Below are positions 24,040 through 35,407 of a stretch of DNA of 64,000 nucleotides, in pieces. The DNA is from Larix kaempferi (Eukaryota > Streptophyta > Pinopsida > Pinales > Pinaceae). The stretch lies in NCBI GenBank assembly GCA_027924585.1, contig BSBM01001662.1:744001-808000 (forward strand), given 5' to 3'. Made by a program: the position numbers and the translations under genes. Every line of letters begins with the position of its first letter. Within the stretch, counting starts at the first letter, position 1. The notes under the pieces were generated by a model. That model made no database searches, had not been told where the DNA came from, and worked only from the letters and a program-made list of their open reading frames with translations.

Positions 24040-24990
24040 ATGGCCGCCCCTAGTGATATTCTACTTAACAATTCCAACTATTTCTCATGGAAATCTTGTA
24101 TGGAGGATGTTCTACGAAGTAGGGGACTTTTCAGAATTACAACAGGGAAAGAAAAAGAACCCACTGATGATGATAAGAAAATAAAATGGGAAAATAGATG
24201 TGATGAAGCTCGTGGATTGATTGGGATTTCAATCTCTACTGATTTGCGATTCCACATATCTGGAATTGATGAACCTAATGCTGCTTGGGACAAGTTGGAA
24301 TCTGTGTTTGGTAAACACAATGGAATTCGAGGTCACCAACTCGAAAATGAGTTGATTTCTTTAAATCCAAGTGACTTTTCATGCATTCAAGATTATTTAT
24401 GTAAGTACAAAACTCTTAAACTCTTATGTGCAGAATGTAAGATTGAGAGGGAAGACAAACAATGCATTTATCATATTCTTTCCAAACTTGGACCTGCATA
24501 TTCTGTTTTTGTATCTACATTTTACTCCATGAAAGCATCCTTGAATGCAGCTAGCTATTAAGAGCCTAGTCTTGAATCCTTTTGTGATTCCTTGATTAGG
24601 GAATAAGATAAACTCATTCATCTTGTAATAATCAACAATGCAGATACATCTGGGAAAGCCTTATTGTCCCAACAGAAAGAAAAGTCCAAGCCTCCCAAGA
24701 AACAAAATTTTTGCAATAATAAGTCAAACAAGGGTCCAAAACCCACTCAGTCAACTCCTTCTTTAAAAAATGACAAAGGATCCAAGCCAAAAGGCAAGAA
24801 GACTGAGCATCATTGCAATTATTACGGGAAATATAATCATCATGAATCTAAGTGTTTCAAGAAGATGGCATCCTTGGAAGCAGCAATGAAGAAGCACCAC
24901 ATCAACCTAGATTCGTCTTCAGAATCTACCTCTCATGGACATGCACTTTGTGCTTCTGGTTATTCTTATAATGCATCTTCTTCTTCTACT
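24040..24990 (+). pseudogene. gag: copia-1 gag
   Basis: Starts at ATG 24040 (MAAPSDILLNNSNYFSWKSC), a typical copia gag opening with the Y-x-x-W motif. The UBN2-like gag core runs to about 24560. The zinc knuckle near 24805-24850 is damaged: the second Cys is Tyr and the Gly before His is Asn (CNYYGKYNHHESKC). In-frame TAA codons at 24559 and 24604; the second fits a former CAA. The frame then continues unbroken into protease. Confidence 0.93.
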
Positions 24991-26560
24991 TCAAATGAAT
25001 GGCTCATTGACTCTGGAGCATATTATCATATGGCTAAGGATCAAGCCATCTTTTCTACTATGCTTGAATGTAACACCAAACAAATATTTCTTGGTGATGA
25101 TAGATCTCTAAGTGTTGTAGGAGCTGGAACAGTTCCAGTAGATAATGGTCATTTTAGTGATGTACTATGTGTTCCAAGAATTTCCTACAATTTGTTATCA
25201 ATCTATCAGATCACTCATTCTGGTGAAGGTAAAAATGTGACCTTTATACCTCACCAAGTTGTAATCAAGGATTTTAAAGATCCTCAACAGATCCTAGCTA
25301 CCAGAATTGTTGATGATATTACCAGGTTGTACAAGTTTAACAACTTTGGGTCATCACCTTTCCCTTCAATTTGTGTTGCTCATAGTGATAACTTGAGCAA
25401 GCTTTGGCATGAGCGATTTGGTCACTTAAATTATCACTCATTGCAACAACTATGTAAAGAAAATATGGTGACAGGTCTTCCGATGGTATCTTGCAGGGAT
25501 GGTGTTTGCTCCGGTTGGGTACTTGAAAAACATCATCGGGATAGTTTTGACAAACGTGCCTCTTGGCATGCCTCGGTTCCCTTGGAGCTTGTGCATAGTG
25601 ACTTGTGTGGTCGTCTTCCATCTGCTTTCTTTTCTGGTTTCAAATATTTATTAACTTTCATTGATGATTACACCAGACGCACTTGGGTTTATTTTCTAAA
25701 ACTTAAGAGTGAAGTATTTAACATGTTCTTGGCCTACAAGGCCCTTGTCGAAAAACAATCTGGTCATCAAATTATTAAGTTAAGATCTGACAATGGAGGA
25801 GAATATGTTAACAATAAGTTCACTACTTTCTGCACTGAACAAGGCATCCAACAACAGCGCACTGTTCCATATACACCACAACAAAATGGTGTAGCTGAGC
25901 GGAAGAACCACACTTTAAAAGAAATGGCTAATTGTATGATCCAATCTAAGGGACTAAGTCTTCAATTTTGGGCTGAAGCCTTTAATTGTGCAAATTACAT
26001 AGTAAATCGCACCCCCACTAAAGCATTACAAGGTATAACAGCAGAAGAAGCATGGAGTAAAACTAAACCTGATGTAAGTCACTTTCGTGTGTTTGGTAGT
26101 GAAGCATGGGCTCACATTCCGGATGAAAAACGGAAAGCATTGCAGCCTAAAAGTGAAAAGTGCATATTTGTTGGATATTCTGAAGATGTAAAAGGTTATA
26201 GACTTGTTCAACCACATTCTCATGATATAATCATTAGAAGAGATGTTAAATTTGATGAAAATCTCTTGGCCTGCGAGCCTAACTCGACGATTGTGCCATC
26301 TGTGGCCTGCGAGCCTCATTCGGTGTTTGTGCCTTCTTCTTCTTCTTCCAACTTCCTTGATAGGTTTCCAATTCCAGTTTCTGATGATGACAGTGAGGAT
26401 GAAAATCCACCTCCGCCTGCTCATGTTCCTCCAGTTGCACTAGCACAACTGCTTCCTCGATGGGTCCGTTCAACATGTGAAGCAGCTGGTGATCTTACCG
26501 GTGATCCTAGAGATCAATGTCGAACACGTTCTCAGTTTCAGCGAGCCTCTTCTCTTTTGG
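24991..26560 (+). pseudogene. pol: copia-1 protease and integrase
   Basis: Protease active site reads WLIDSGAYYHMA (D-S-G-A present; the usual Ser after Ala is Tyr). Integrase follows with the zinc-domain His residues (LWHERFGHLN), a spoiled second Cys pair (CRDGVCSGW), then the DDE core: HSDLCG with TFIDDYTRRTW, RSDNGGEY and QNGVAERKNHTL, all three acidic residues present. The GKK-type C-terminal region ends before a low-complexity Ser/Pro linker near 26280-26420. No stop codon lies in this 1.5-kb stretch. Confidence 0.95.
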
Positions 26561-28119
26561 CTCAAGTTTCCGAGAATCATGATCCAGAAACTTTTGCAGA
26601 AGCTTTAGGGAATCCAGATTGGGATGCAGCTATGGATAAAGAATATCGTTCCTTAATGGAGAACGATACTTGGGATCTTGTACCTCTTCCAAAAGGAAGA
26701 AAACTTGTCAGATGTAAATGGGTCTACAAAACTAAGTATGCATTAGATGGAAGTATTGAAAGACTTAAGGCACGGTTAGTTGCCAAAAGTTCTTCCTAAG
26801 TTGAAGGGATTGACTACAATGAAACCTTTGCTACCGTCGCAAAAATGAATTCCATCCGCCTTGTTCTTTCCCTTGCAGCCTTACATAACTGGGAAGTCCA
26901 TCAAATGGATGTCAAGTCTGCCTTCTTACATGGTGATTTACAGGAGGAAATTTACATGGAACAACCTCCTGGATATGTTCAAGATAACTCTAGCCTTGTC
27001 TACCGCCTTAAGAAATCCTTATATGGCCTTAAGCAAGCTCCTAAAGCTTAGTATGCCAAAATGGATAACTTTCTCCTTGACACTGGTTTTTCTAGATGCC
27101 ATTCTGACCCCAATGTCTATACCAAGAAAGTAGGAAACCATCTCATAATACTTGTTCTATATGTTGATGACCTTATTCTTACTGGTAGTGACCCTAAGCT
27201 TATAACCCATGTGAAATCCAGTCTTAAACAAAATTTTGAAATGTCAAACTTAGGACATTTGCATTATTTTCTTGGTCTCCAAGTCCTGCAAACCAAAGAA
27301 GGAATCTTTCTTTCTCAGTCCAAGTATGCTTGTGATCTTCTTCGTCGCTTTCACATGGAATATTGTACACCAGCCCCTTCTCCCTTCCAGTCTGGAGTCA
27401 AACTTTCTGCCACTTGTACTTCACCTGAAGTTGATGCCACCTTGTATCGTCAGCTTGTTGGTAGTCTCTTATACTTGACTCATTCCCGTCCTGACCTTTC
27501 CTTTGCCATTGGTCATGTTTCCTGTTATATGCAGACACCTCATGAAAGTCACTGGAAAGCAGCTAAAAGAATACTCCGATATATTCGAGGTACAGTTCAG
27601 TTTGGGATTCATTACAGTACAGGGGGGAAACCTTTGTTGGTTGGTTTCACTGATTCAGATTGGGCTGGCGATCCTGATGATCGAAAGTCTACTGCAGGTT
27701 ATGTTTTCAGTCTGGGATATGGACCTATTACTTGGGCTTGTAAGAAACAACAAGCTCTTGCTCTTTCTTCAGCAGAGTCAGCATATCAAGTAGCAGTTAA
27801 TGCCAGTCAGGAAGCTTTATGGCTTCGACAGATCCTTTCAGAGTTTGGATTCAAGCAGTAGCATCCTACTCCACTTTGGTGCGACAATCAAAGTGCCATC
27901 AAGCTTGCCAAAGATCTAGTTCTACATCAATGCAGCAAACACATTGAGCTACATATGCACTTCATAAAAAATCTTGTTCATGATCGGGTTCTTGAAGTGC
28001 TCTTTTGCCCTACAAATGATCAAGTTGCAGACATCTTCACCACGCCTCTTACAGAAGCGAAGTTTTCTAAACTTTGATCTATGTTAGGAGTTCAGGAACT
28101 TGTCATTAAGGGGGGATAG
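26561..28119 (+). pseudogene. pol: copia-1 reverse transcriptase and RNase H
   Basis: RT has [41 protein letters not shown] and the catalytic YVDDLILTG intact. RNase H has FTDSDWAGDPDDRKST, ALALSSAESAY, WCDNQSAIKLA and a KHIELHMHF end. Stops: 26797 (TAA, fits CAA), 27049 (TAG where Trp is expected after QAPKA), 27859 (TAG, fits CAG) and 28075 (TGA, fits CGA). The natural end is the TAG at 28117. Overall length matches an autonomous copia polyprotein. Confidence 0.95.
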
Positions 28120-28190
28120 GCTCTAATGCCTCCTTCCTTCTCCTAATAGTGTCACTTTTGTAAATCCTTCAATCCTATCCCAAGTTGTTC

Positions 28191-28201
28191 TTAAGGGGGG
28201 A
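28191..28201 (+). other. copia-1 polypurine tract
   Basis: AAGGGGGGA directly before the TGTTAGG start of the 3' LTR. A second G-run at 28110-28115 overlaps the pol end. Confidence 0.85.
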
Positions 28202-28649
28202 TGTTAGGATATTTAGACACTTAGGAGTTAGTTAAGATCAACTTGTGTAATATATCCGTTAGGGATAGTGTGTTTCTTTAGTATGCATTTGTAAATACTT
28301 AATTCGACGGTCACGATATGTTTTCGACATAGAGTGATCCGACGGCTCAACTTATCTTAGATCAAACCTAACCTTGATCCGTGGCTTAACCCCTGATTGG
28401 TCCATGATCTCTATTTAAAGAGCATGGAGGATCATTGTTTAGTTGATCGATTATGAGAAGCTCATTTGTAACTTTCTTTCTTTGCATAATAAATTGTCCC
28501 GTAGAAGCTATTTGGCCGGAACCGTGGAGTGTTTCCCTCAAGAGGGTTTAAACCACGTCAAAACATCGGTGTGTTGATCTATGATCTGTTTGTGTGAAGT
28601 GTTTTCTCTTGGTGTTCGGTCCTTTGGTAGTACCCTATGTACCTGAACA
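28202..28649 (+). repeat. copia-1 3' LTR
   Basis: 448 bp, TGTTAGG to GAACA. A TATA-like TATTTAAA sits at 28412-28419, the best promoter candidate; this segment is missing from the 5' LTR. Confidence 0.94.
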
Positions 28650-28784
28650 CCTACTTCAATAATAACATCCTTATATGCACGTATGATCACATGATTGAAA
28701 TTCCAATTTCCATTTAATGGATGGCATTTTTAGCTCAATACATTTATATATATTATCACCCTCTCTTATTTATCGAGACAATAT

Positions 28785-28785
<1 letters not shown>

Positions 28786-28818
<33 letters not shown>

Positions 28819-29002
28819 CTTATTACATCCTAAGCTTAAGTATAACCTATAATTTTCATTTAAAATTTCTAATACATCTTATATTTTCCCTCAAATATAT
28901 ATACAATTAATATATTTATCGCTACAACACTTATATAAAAATTATAGGTTATACTTAAGCTTAGGGCATAATAAGAAATATATATATATATATATATATA
29001 TA
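28786..29002. repeat. Long AT-rich inverted repeat (foldback/MITE-like)
   Basis: A 40-bp arm at 28817-28856 pairs with 28938-28977 at 37 of 40 positions; both contain AAGCTTAA. (TA)n tracts outside the arms (28786-28816 and 28978-29002) extend the potential stem. The loop is about 80 bp and AT-rich. There is no coding capacity. A short foldback element inserted in a TA microsatellite is one reading; a large inverted duplication is another. Confidence 0.85.
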
Positions 29003-29429
29003 ACTTCCAAACATAAATAATATTCATTTCCTATATATATACAACATATATATATCCTTTGAATAATTGTGAAATTTTACAAATAAATGAAACACACAAT
29101 TACTTTATATCACCGAAGTGTCAATTTCACTTCCTTTCTTGTTCTTAAATTATCTAAAATGAGATTCTTGAAATTATACCAATATCCATATTCTTTTTTT
29201 TTCCAACGAAAAAAAACATACTATTTATATTCCAAATTTGAAATTAGAACCAGTACAATGAAAGAATGGATACAAATGATATGTACCAGATCCTGTTCAT
29301 ATAGAAACCCCTACCAGTTCCTTCCCAAAATTACAAAAGACATTTTTCCTATATTTCCTCCCTATCCATCTTGGCAAGAATATAACTATTAAACAGTTCA
29401 TATGTATAATATTAACTGTCCTAGCTATC

Positions 29430-30159
29430 TTAATCTAATAAATAAAAGGATCCATGGTCTTGGATCACCTCATCAAAGTATTCTTCCCAAAGTAGATAGC
29501 CATCATAACATGTAAGTGCCTACTTGGACATTTTATCTGCCATCTGGTTGTGCTCTCTGTAGATGTGTTAAAAATCAATGTTCCCGATTTTCCCAATCTC
29601 ATCTCTAATCCTATTACACAAATGAGTTAGAGCAATAATATTCAATCTGTATTCACCCTTTTCCCATTTAATAGTTACTCTTGAATCTCTGAAAATCTTG
29701 AGTCTTGGAAATCCAAGAAGGTTTGCCAGCCTTACCAAGCACCATAGGGAAAGGAGTTCAGCCTTCATACTTGTACCTTTTCCATGTCTAAGTCTGAAAG
29801 TATAGTAGTGCTCATTATTTAAAATGATCTGACCCCCCGCAGCACAAAGACCCAAGGAGGCTGCGCCATCAAAGAAAATAATTGGATCATCAATGGCTAA
29901 ATAAAAACTTCTTACCTTCCTTTGTACTTTGTGGCTCTCCATCTATTTATAAGACATATAAAGTCCCATGCTCTTTATGAAAATAGCCTCAATAGTAGTA
30001 GTCTGATCCTCAAAAATTCCCCTGTTTCTAGTCTTCCAAATTGACTAGGCAATAATAATTGGTAGAGTATGATGTTCATTACAATTTTTGACACAAATCT
30101 TTAAACTCTGCTCAAAGCTGCCATGACTCCAAACTATGTTGATATTCAATGTTTTGCAG
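29430..30159 (-). pseudogene. LINE ORF2, C-terminal RNase H part
   Basis: The piece of ORF2 downstream of the copia-2 insertion. Its upstream part has IWKTRNRGIFED, the usual linker after zf-RVT. RNase H follows: FFDGAASLG, an SMKAELLSLWCLV helix, IFRDSRVTIKW and a final HIYREHNQMADKMSK. Stops: TAG after MSYK, one before HIYRE and one after KMSK. Frame end is the TAA at 29430-29432. Plant L1 elements commonly carry this RVT_3-type RNase H; many animal L1s do not. Confidence 0.88.
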
Positions 30160-30164
30160 AAACT
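30160..30164. repeat. copia-2 target-site duplication, left
   Basis: AAACT, identical to 35403-35407. Confidence 0.93.
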
Positions 30165-30778
30165 TGTTAGGAAAACGGGATTGCAGAGCAATAACAATAA
30201 ACAGAAATGCAAATATAATCACACATACACATTATAAGAGAGACACAAATATATCGTGGTTCACCCAACTTGGGCTACGTTCACACTGAATTTTCCAGTC
30301 CTTATTATTATTACCGTCCAGCAAGGTGAAGGGATACAACCTGCAGCACAACCGCTGCACTTCCTCTTCTCTATTTCACAGTCTCTCTCCTAATCTTGGA
30401 GATCTTTACAATGCATAAAACCTAATACATATTCATCCCTAGCCGTATTACAGTGTCTTTATTTTATAAGGGAAATACAATGGGAAAATACCACGGGATA
30501 CCCAAAACCATGGGCCCGCAAAATAGCTGGCGAAAACAGCCCCAAAATGTTTCTTTAGGGGCATTGCCCCCAAACCCCCATTTCTCGAGGGAGCTGCCTC
30601 CGGAACCCCCAGCCAAGGGGGATGGTCCCCCCTGGAACCCCGTGGGGGGGCGATGCCCCCCCACACCCCCCGCTAAGGTGACTGCACAGTCCACCTACAT
30701 ATCATATAAAACTAGGGTACAAACACGGCTGATACAATATCATCTATGAGACTAGAAGATCTGGCTCCACAACCAACA
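30165..30778 (-). repeat. copia-2 3' LTR
   Basis: On the + strand it reads TGTTAGGAAAA at the left and CCAACA at the right. The purine tract on the - strand (30779-30791, CCAAGTGGGAGAT) adjoins it. Contains the GC-rich block at 30556-30672. Confidence 0.95.
30556..30672. repeat. GC-rich tandem hairpin units in the copia-2 3' LTR
   Basis: About four degenerate units, each a G-run, a short TGC or ATG centre, a C-run and then AACCCC. Each can fold on itself. The rest of the LTR is AT-rich. The 5' LTR has three units (35209-35300). Confidence 0.85.
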
Positions 30779-30791
30779 ATCTCCCACTTGG
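30779..30791 (-). other. copia-2 polypurine tract
   Basis: CCAAGTGGGAGAT on the - strand, immediately before the 3' LTR. Confidence 0.8.
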
Positions 30792-30863
30792 AGACTGATC
30801 ACAACAACTCCACCGCTGCTGCACTTGCTGGACTTGGACATGGAAAATTTATCCTCTTCACCT

Positions 30864-32303
30864 TCATGCTAGAAGGCCAACTAAAATCGAGCACGAACTC
30901 AGTTTCTCTCTGGTCACTATCTTTGTGAACATGTCTGCAGGATTCTAGCTAGTATGTATCTTTTCTAGCTTCAACAGTTCATCTTCCATAACAGAGCATA
31001 TGAAATGGTACTTGAGCTGTATATGTTTAGTCCTGGAATGGAATGCTGAGTTCTTTGCAAGATGAATGGCACTTTGGCTATCACTATACAATCTGCTACC
31101 CTTCTGCTTCTTACCCAGTTCCTCCATAAACCTCTGCAACCAAATCATCTCTTTACTACCCTCTGTAATGGCAACATACTCTACTTTTGTTATTGAAAGT
31201 GCAACAACCTTCTGTAGTTTCAAAATCCAGCTTACTGCTGTTCCACCTACAGTAAACACATACCCTATGGTGCTCCTCCTGCTATCCTTGTCACCTGCCA
31301 TATATGCATCAACATATCCCTATAGAACAGTATCTGAACCTCCAAGACATAATGCATCAGTGGTAGTACCTCTCAAATACATGAGAATCCACTGTACTGC
31401 CTTCCAATGTTCTGTACCTGGATTGTTCATATATCTGCTCACAACTCCCACTGCATGTGCAATATCTGGTCTTGTGCACACCATGGCATACATCAAGCTG
31501 CCAACTGCTGATTGATAGGGAATCTTGGACATGTAATCTGTCTCTTCTTGTGTCTTGGGACACATTTCCTTACTTAGACTGAAATGGCTAGCCAAAGGTG
31601 TACTTACAGGTTTTGTATTCTGCATTCTAAGCCTCTCCAACACCTTTTGTATGTACTCACTTTGAGACAATGTCAATTTGCGATTTTTCCTATCTCTCAT
31701 TATTCTCATACCAAGGATTTGCTTTGCAGCACCCAAATCCTTCATCGGAAATGAATTAGCTAGCTTCCTTTTGAGTACATTTATATCCTGCATGTCAGAC
31801 CCTGCAACAAGCATGTCATCCACATACAATAACAAGATAATATATCTTCCATTGTCTAGCTTCTTGAAATAAACACAGTGGTTAGAATGACATCTACTAT
31901 AACCTTGTTCTGTTATAAACTTGTCAAACTTTAGATACCACTGCCTTGGAGCTTGCTTCAAGCCATACAAGCTCTTTTTCAACCTGCATACCAGATCCTC
32001 CTTACCTTTGACCTCATACCCTTGTGGCTGCTGCATATATATTTCTTCCTCCAAATCCCCATGGAGGAAGGTTGTTTTTACATCTAACTGTTCAAGATGC
32101 AAATCTTCTACTGCCACTAGACTTAAGATAGTCCTAATTGAATTCATCTTAACAATAGGAGAAAATATTTCATCAGAATCTATACCATTCTTCTGTGCAA
32201 ACCCCTTTACAATAAGTCTGACCTTGTACCGCTTCTTACCTCCTTCTTCTTCCTTCAACCTGTAAATCCATTTGTTTTGAAATGCTCTTTTACCAGCAGG
32301 AAA
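30864..32303 (-). pseudogene. pol: copia-2 reverse transcriptase and RNase H
   Basis: RT shows NKWIYRLKEEEG, EQLDVKTTFLHGDLEEEIYM, YGLKQAPRQWY and catalytic YVDDMLVAG, all intact. RNase H shows GYVDAYMAGDKDSRRST (the second Asp of the usual D-x-D is Tyr), VALSITKVEY and DSQSAIHLAKN. TAG codons lie at 31320 (before GYVDA, where Q is usual) and 30945 (inside HTS-x-NPADM, where E is usual). A TAG at 32304 marks the upstream limit and also lies in frame. The final stop is the TGA at 30864-30866. Confidence 0.94.
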
Positions 32304-33371
32304 CTAAACCAAATCCCAAGTCTGGTTTCCTACCAATGAGTCCATCTCCTCATTCATGCCTTGCTCCCACTTCTTTCTAGTTTCCACCTGCATTGCTTCT
32401 TCATAACATTCTGGTTCACCAAAATCAGTCATCAATAAATAATACATTGAAGGAGAGTATCGTTCAGGGAGTCTGCTTAACCTAGTAGATCTTCTTATAG
32501 TTGCAGGAGTTTCAGGTACTTGCTGCTGCTCTTCATTTTTTGGCACCTTCGGAACTTCATTTTCTTTAATTTCATCAAGCACTATGTACTCTGTGTTTTT
32601 CTTTTCCTGTTTCTTTCCTTGCAACTGATCTTTATACATGACCTTTTCATTGAATATCACATCTCTACTCCTGATGATTTTATTATTTTCATAATCCCAT
32701 AAACGATAACCAAATTCATCAACCCCATATCCAATAAAGGTACATTTCTTGGATTTAGCTTCAAGCTTTGTTCTATTTTCTTTATCAATATGGACAAATG
32801 CTTCACAACCAAACGTTCTCAGAAATGAGTAGTTTACCTTTTTATTTGTCCATGCTTCCTCTGGAATACCACCATCCAAAGCACTTGAAGGTCCTCTATT
32901 TATTAAATAAACAACATTATTTACAGCAGCTGCCCAAAACTGTAAGGGCAGCCCTGCATGTAGTCTCATCCACCTTGCACGCTCCATGATCGTTCTATTC
33001 ATCCTTTCTGACACACCATTTTCCTGTGGTGTTCCTGGGACTGTCTTCTCTCTACGAATCCCATGGTATGAACAGTAACTATCAAACTCCTTGCCGTAGT
33101 ACTCACCTCCATTATCAGATCTGAGACACTTCAATCTTTTTCCTGTCTCATTCTGAACCAAAGCTTTCCATTTCTTAAAAGTAGCAAACACATCAGATTT
33201 CTGTCTAATGCAATAAACCCAAGTTTTTCTAGTTGCACCATCAATAAATGTAACATAATAATGAGAGCCACCAAGAGATTGTACCTGAGCCGGTCCCCAT
33301 ACATCTGTATGCACAAGCTCTAATTTTTCATTCTTCTTCTGTTTCCCAACCCTCAAAAATCTGACTCTCTT
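32304..33371 (-). pseudogene. pol: copia-2 integrase core
   Basis: Continues in frame from the zinc domain upstream. The DDE triad is present: VHTDVWGPA with YYVTFIDGATRKTW, LRSDNGGEYY and PQENGVSERMNRT. The C-terminal part has FGCEAFVHI and KKCTFIGYG motifs, followed by a Lys/Glu-rich linker and the first RT motif (WEQGMNEEMDSL). A TAG at 32304 follows TWDLV, where Q or another residue is expected. Confidence 0.94.
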
Positions 33372-34673
33372 CTATTTTCCATAAACACATTTTTCACAAA
33401 ATTCCAAACTTACTTGCTTCAAATCTGGTAGCAACTTCCTTGAGTGGAGAATCTGCATCCCCTTCTCACTCATGTGGCCAAGCCTATGATGCCACAATGC
33501 TGTATCTATTCCTGTGGAAGCTAAAGAGATAGAATGGTCAGTATTATGAGTACATAAATACAACGTACCTACTCTGTCTCCTTTTGATATCACCATTGAT
33601 CCTTTAGTGATCTTCCACCACTTTTCACCGAATGTAGATAGACAGCCACCATCTCCCAATTGCCCTATTGAGATCAGATTTCTTTTCATAGCAGGAATAT
33701 GCCTAACTTCTTTCAACAGCCAATCAGTTCCATTCTTAACTTTTATCCATACCTTACCCATTCCAACAATTTTACATGGCTCATCATTACCCAATAAAAC
33801 ATGTCCAAAGTCACCAGGAACATACTCATGAAAGTATTTCCTATGGGGTGTAGCATGACATGAAGCTCCTGAATCTACTACCCAATAATCACTAGTATTG
33901 TCTAATGCAAGAATCAAAGTATCTTGTAACACATCACCTGCTACATTTTCTTCCTGGGTAGTTTCCTTCTGTGCATCTCCTTTCTTCTTTAGAGATTTGC
34001 AGTCTTTCTTCAGATGTCCTTTCTTTCCACAGTTCCAGCACTCTATCTTTCCCAATCTGGACTTGGATCTACCTGTTTTAGACTTTCCATGATTACCTTG
34101 GCTCTTTCCTCTTTCCTTTTGTCTTCCCCTGCTCTCCATGGTCAACGCATTACCTGATGTCTCACCTGTGCTTTTTCTTCGTCTTTCCTCGCTAAGAATA
34201 ACACCAATAACATCATTAAATTTCAAGGTGTTTGAACCAGAGACAGAGTTACTTACAGCCATGACCAAGCTATTCCAGCTTTTTGGCAATGAGCACAAGA
34301 TTAGAAGAGCCCTAACCTCATCATCAAAGTTCACACTTACAGAACTTAGTTGATTTGTAACCGTATTAAACTCATTTAAATGATCAGTAACAGATCCACC
34401 TTCAGACATCTTCATATTAAATAAATGCTTCATTAGAAATACCTTGTTGGAGGTCGAGGGTTTTTCATATAGCTTACCCAATGCGCTCATCAAACACTCT
34501 GTTGTCGTTTCTTTTGAGATATTGAAAGCCACCGATGAAGCCAGGCTCAACCGTATTGTTCCCAGAGTCTTTCTGTCAAGAACCTCCCATTCTTCATCCT
34601 TCATAGCCATCGGCTGCTTTGCTTTTCCTCCCAATGGTAGGAATAGATCCTTCTTATATAGATAGTCCTCCAT
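33372..34673 (-). pseudogene. gag: copia-2 gag, protease and integrase zinc domain
   Basis: The ATG at 34673 opens a 433-codon frame (MEDYLYKKDLFLPLGGK). The UBN2-type gag core spans about residues 20-180. The zinc knuckle is canonical (CWNCGKKGHLKKDC). Protease active site YWVVDSGASCHATP is intact. The integrase HHCC domain (LWHHRLGHMSEKGM then CEKCVYGK) ends at a TAG at 33372-33374, where a Gln would fit before KRVRF. The ATG lies about 130 bases from the primer site; no better start is seen upstream. Confidence 0.94.
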
Positions 34674-34802
34674 TTACATCTTCCATAACCCGAAGTTTTG
34701 GCCGTTAAACTTCTTGACCTTAAACTTTTCTTCTTCTTCCATTGATCCCACTCGAACCAAAAACCCTAGCTTCCTCTGGGTTTAACTGCCAAATAGACCT
34801 TT

Positions 34803-34815
34803 GGCTTTGATACCA
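34803..34815 (-). other. copia-2 primer-binding site
   Basis: On the - strand TGGTATCAAAGCC, two bases inside the 5' LTR end. One base differs from the usual initiator-Met primer site (A for G). Confidence 0.85.
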
Positions 34816-34817
34816 AT

Positions 34818-35402
34818 TGTTAGAAAAATAGGATCGCAGAGCAATAACAATAAACAGAAATGCAAATATAATCACACATACACATTACAAGAGAGAAACA
34901 GATATATCGTGGTTCACCCAACTTGGGCTACATCCACACTGAATTTGCCAGTCCTTATTATTACTACCGTCCAACAAGGTGAATGGATACAACCTGCAGC
35001 ACAACCGCTGCACTTCCTCTTCTCTGTTTCACAGTCTCTCTCCTAATCTCAGAGATCTTTACAATGCATAAAAACTAATACATCTTCATCCCTAGCTGTA
35101 TTACAGTGTCTTTATTTTATAAGGGAAATACAATGGGAAAATACCACGGGATACCCAAAACCATGGGCCCGCAAAACAACTCGCGAAAACAACCCCAAAA
35201 TTTTTCTTCGGGGGCATTGCCCCCGAACCCCCCAGCCAAGGGGGATGGTCCCCCCTGGAACCCCATGGGGGGGCGATGCCCCCCCACACCCCCTCCCTGG
35301 GGTGACTATACAGTCCACCTACATATCATATAAAATTGGGGTACAAACACAACTGATACAATATCATCTATGAGACTAGAAGATCTGGCTCCACAACCAA
35401 CA
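34818..35402 (-). repeat. copia-2 5' LTR
   Basis: 585 bp; pairs with 30165-30778. Contains the shorter GC-rich block (35209-35300). Confidence 0.95.
35209..35300. repeat. GC-rich tandem hairpin units in the copia-2 5' LTR
   Basis: Three units of the same form as 30556-30672, one unit fewer. Confidence 0.8.
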
Positions 35403-35407
35403 AAACT
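35403..35407. repeat. copia-2 target-site duplication, right
   Basis: AAACT, matching 30160-30164. Confidence 0.93.

Larger units (their letters stand above)
22792..28649 (+). mobile_element. copia-1: Ty1/copia element with a truncated 5' LTR
   Basis: Order LTR, primer site, leader, gag, protease, integrase, RT, RNase H, purine tract, LTR; integrase before RT defines Ty1/copia. The 3' LTR is 448 bp but the 5' copy only 138 bp: it lacks about 320 bp (equivalent to roughly 28314-28634), which hold the TATA-like box. It also has an 11-bp duplication of AGTATGCATT. Flanking pentamers (ATTTG left, CCTAC right) do not match, so the element may be a recombinant or has lost a flank. Gag-pol is one continuous frame of 1359 codons with six nonsense codons and no indel. 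Confidence 0.94.
30165..35402 (-). mobile_element. copia-2: near-complete Ty1/copia element (Tork-like) in LINE ORF2
   Basis: Runs on the - strand with the 5' LTR at 34818-35402 (585 bp) and the 3' LTR at 30165-30778 (614 bp). Perfect AAACT duplications flank it. Gag-pol is a single frame of 1270 codons (34673 to 30864) with four TAG codons and no indel. LTRs differ at roughly 7% by hand over ~290 bases, plus one ~29-bp unit gained or lost in a GC-rich block. The gag opening, the CWNCGKKGH zinc knuckle and the IHTS-x-NPADM end of RNase H resemble the Tork (Tnt1-like) clade; this is recognition, not a tree. Confidence 0.95.

Noticed and set aside
30448-35333. Gly/Pro-rich open frames in both copia-2 LTRs
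   Set aside because: They come from the GC-rich hairpin block, occur in several frames on both strands and lack starts with context or domains.
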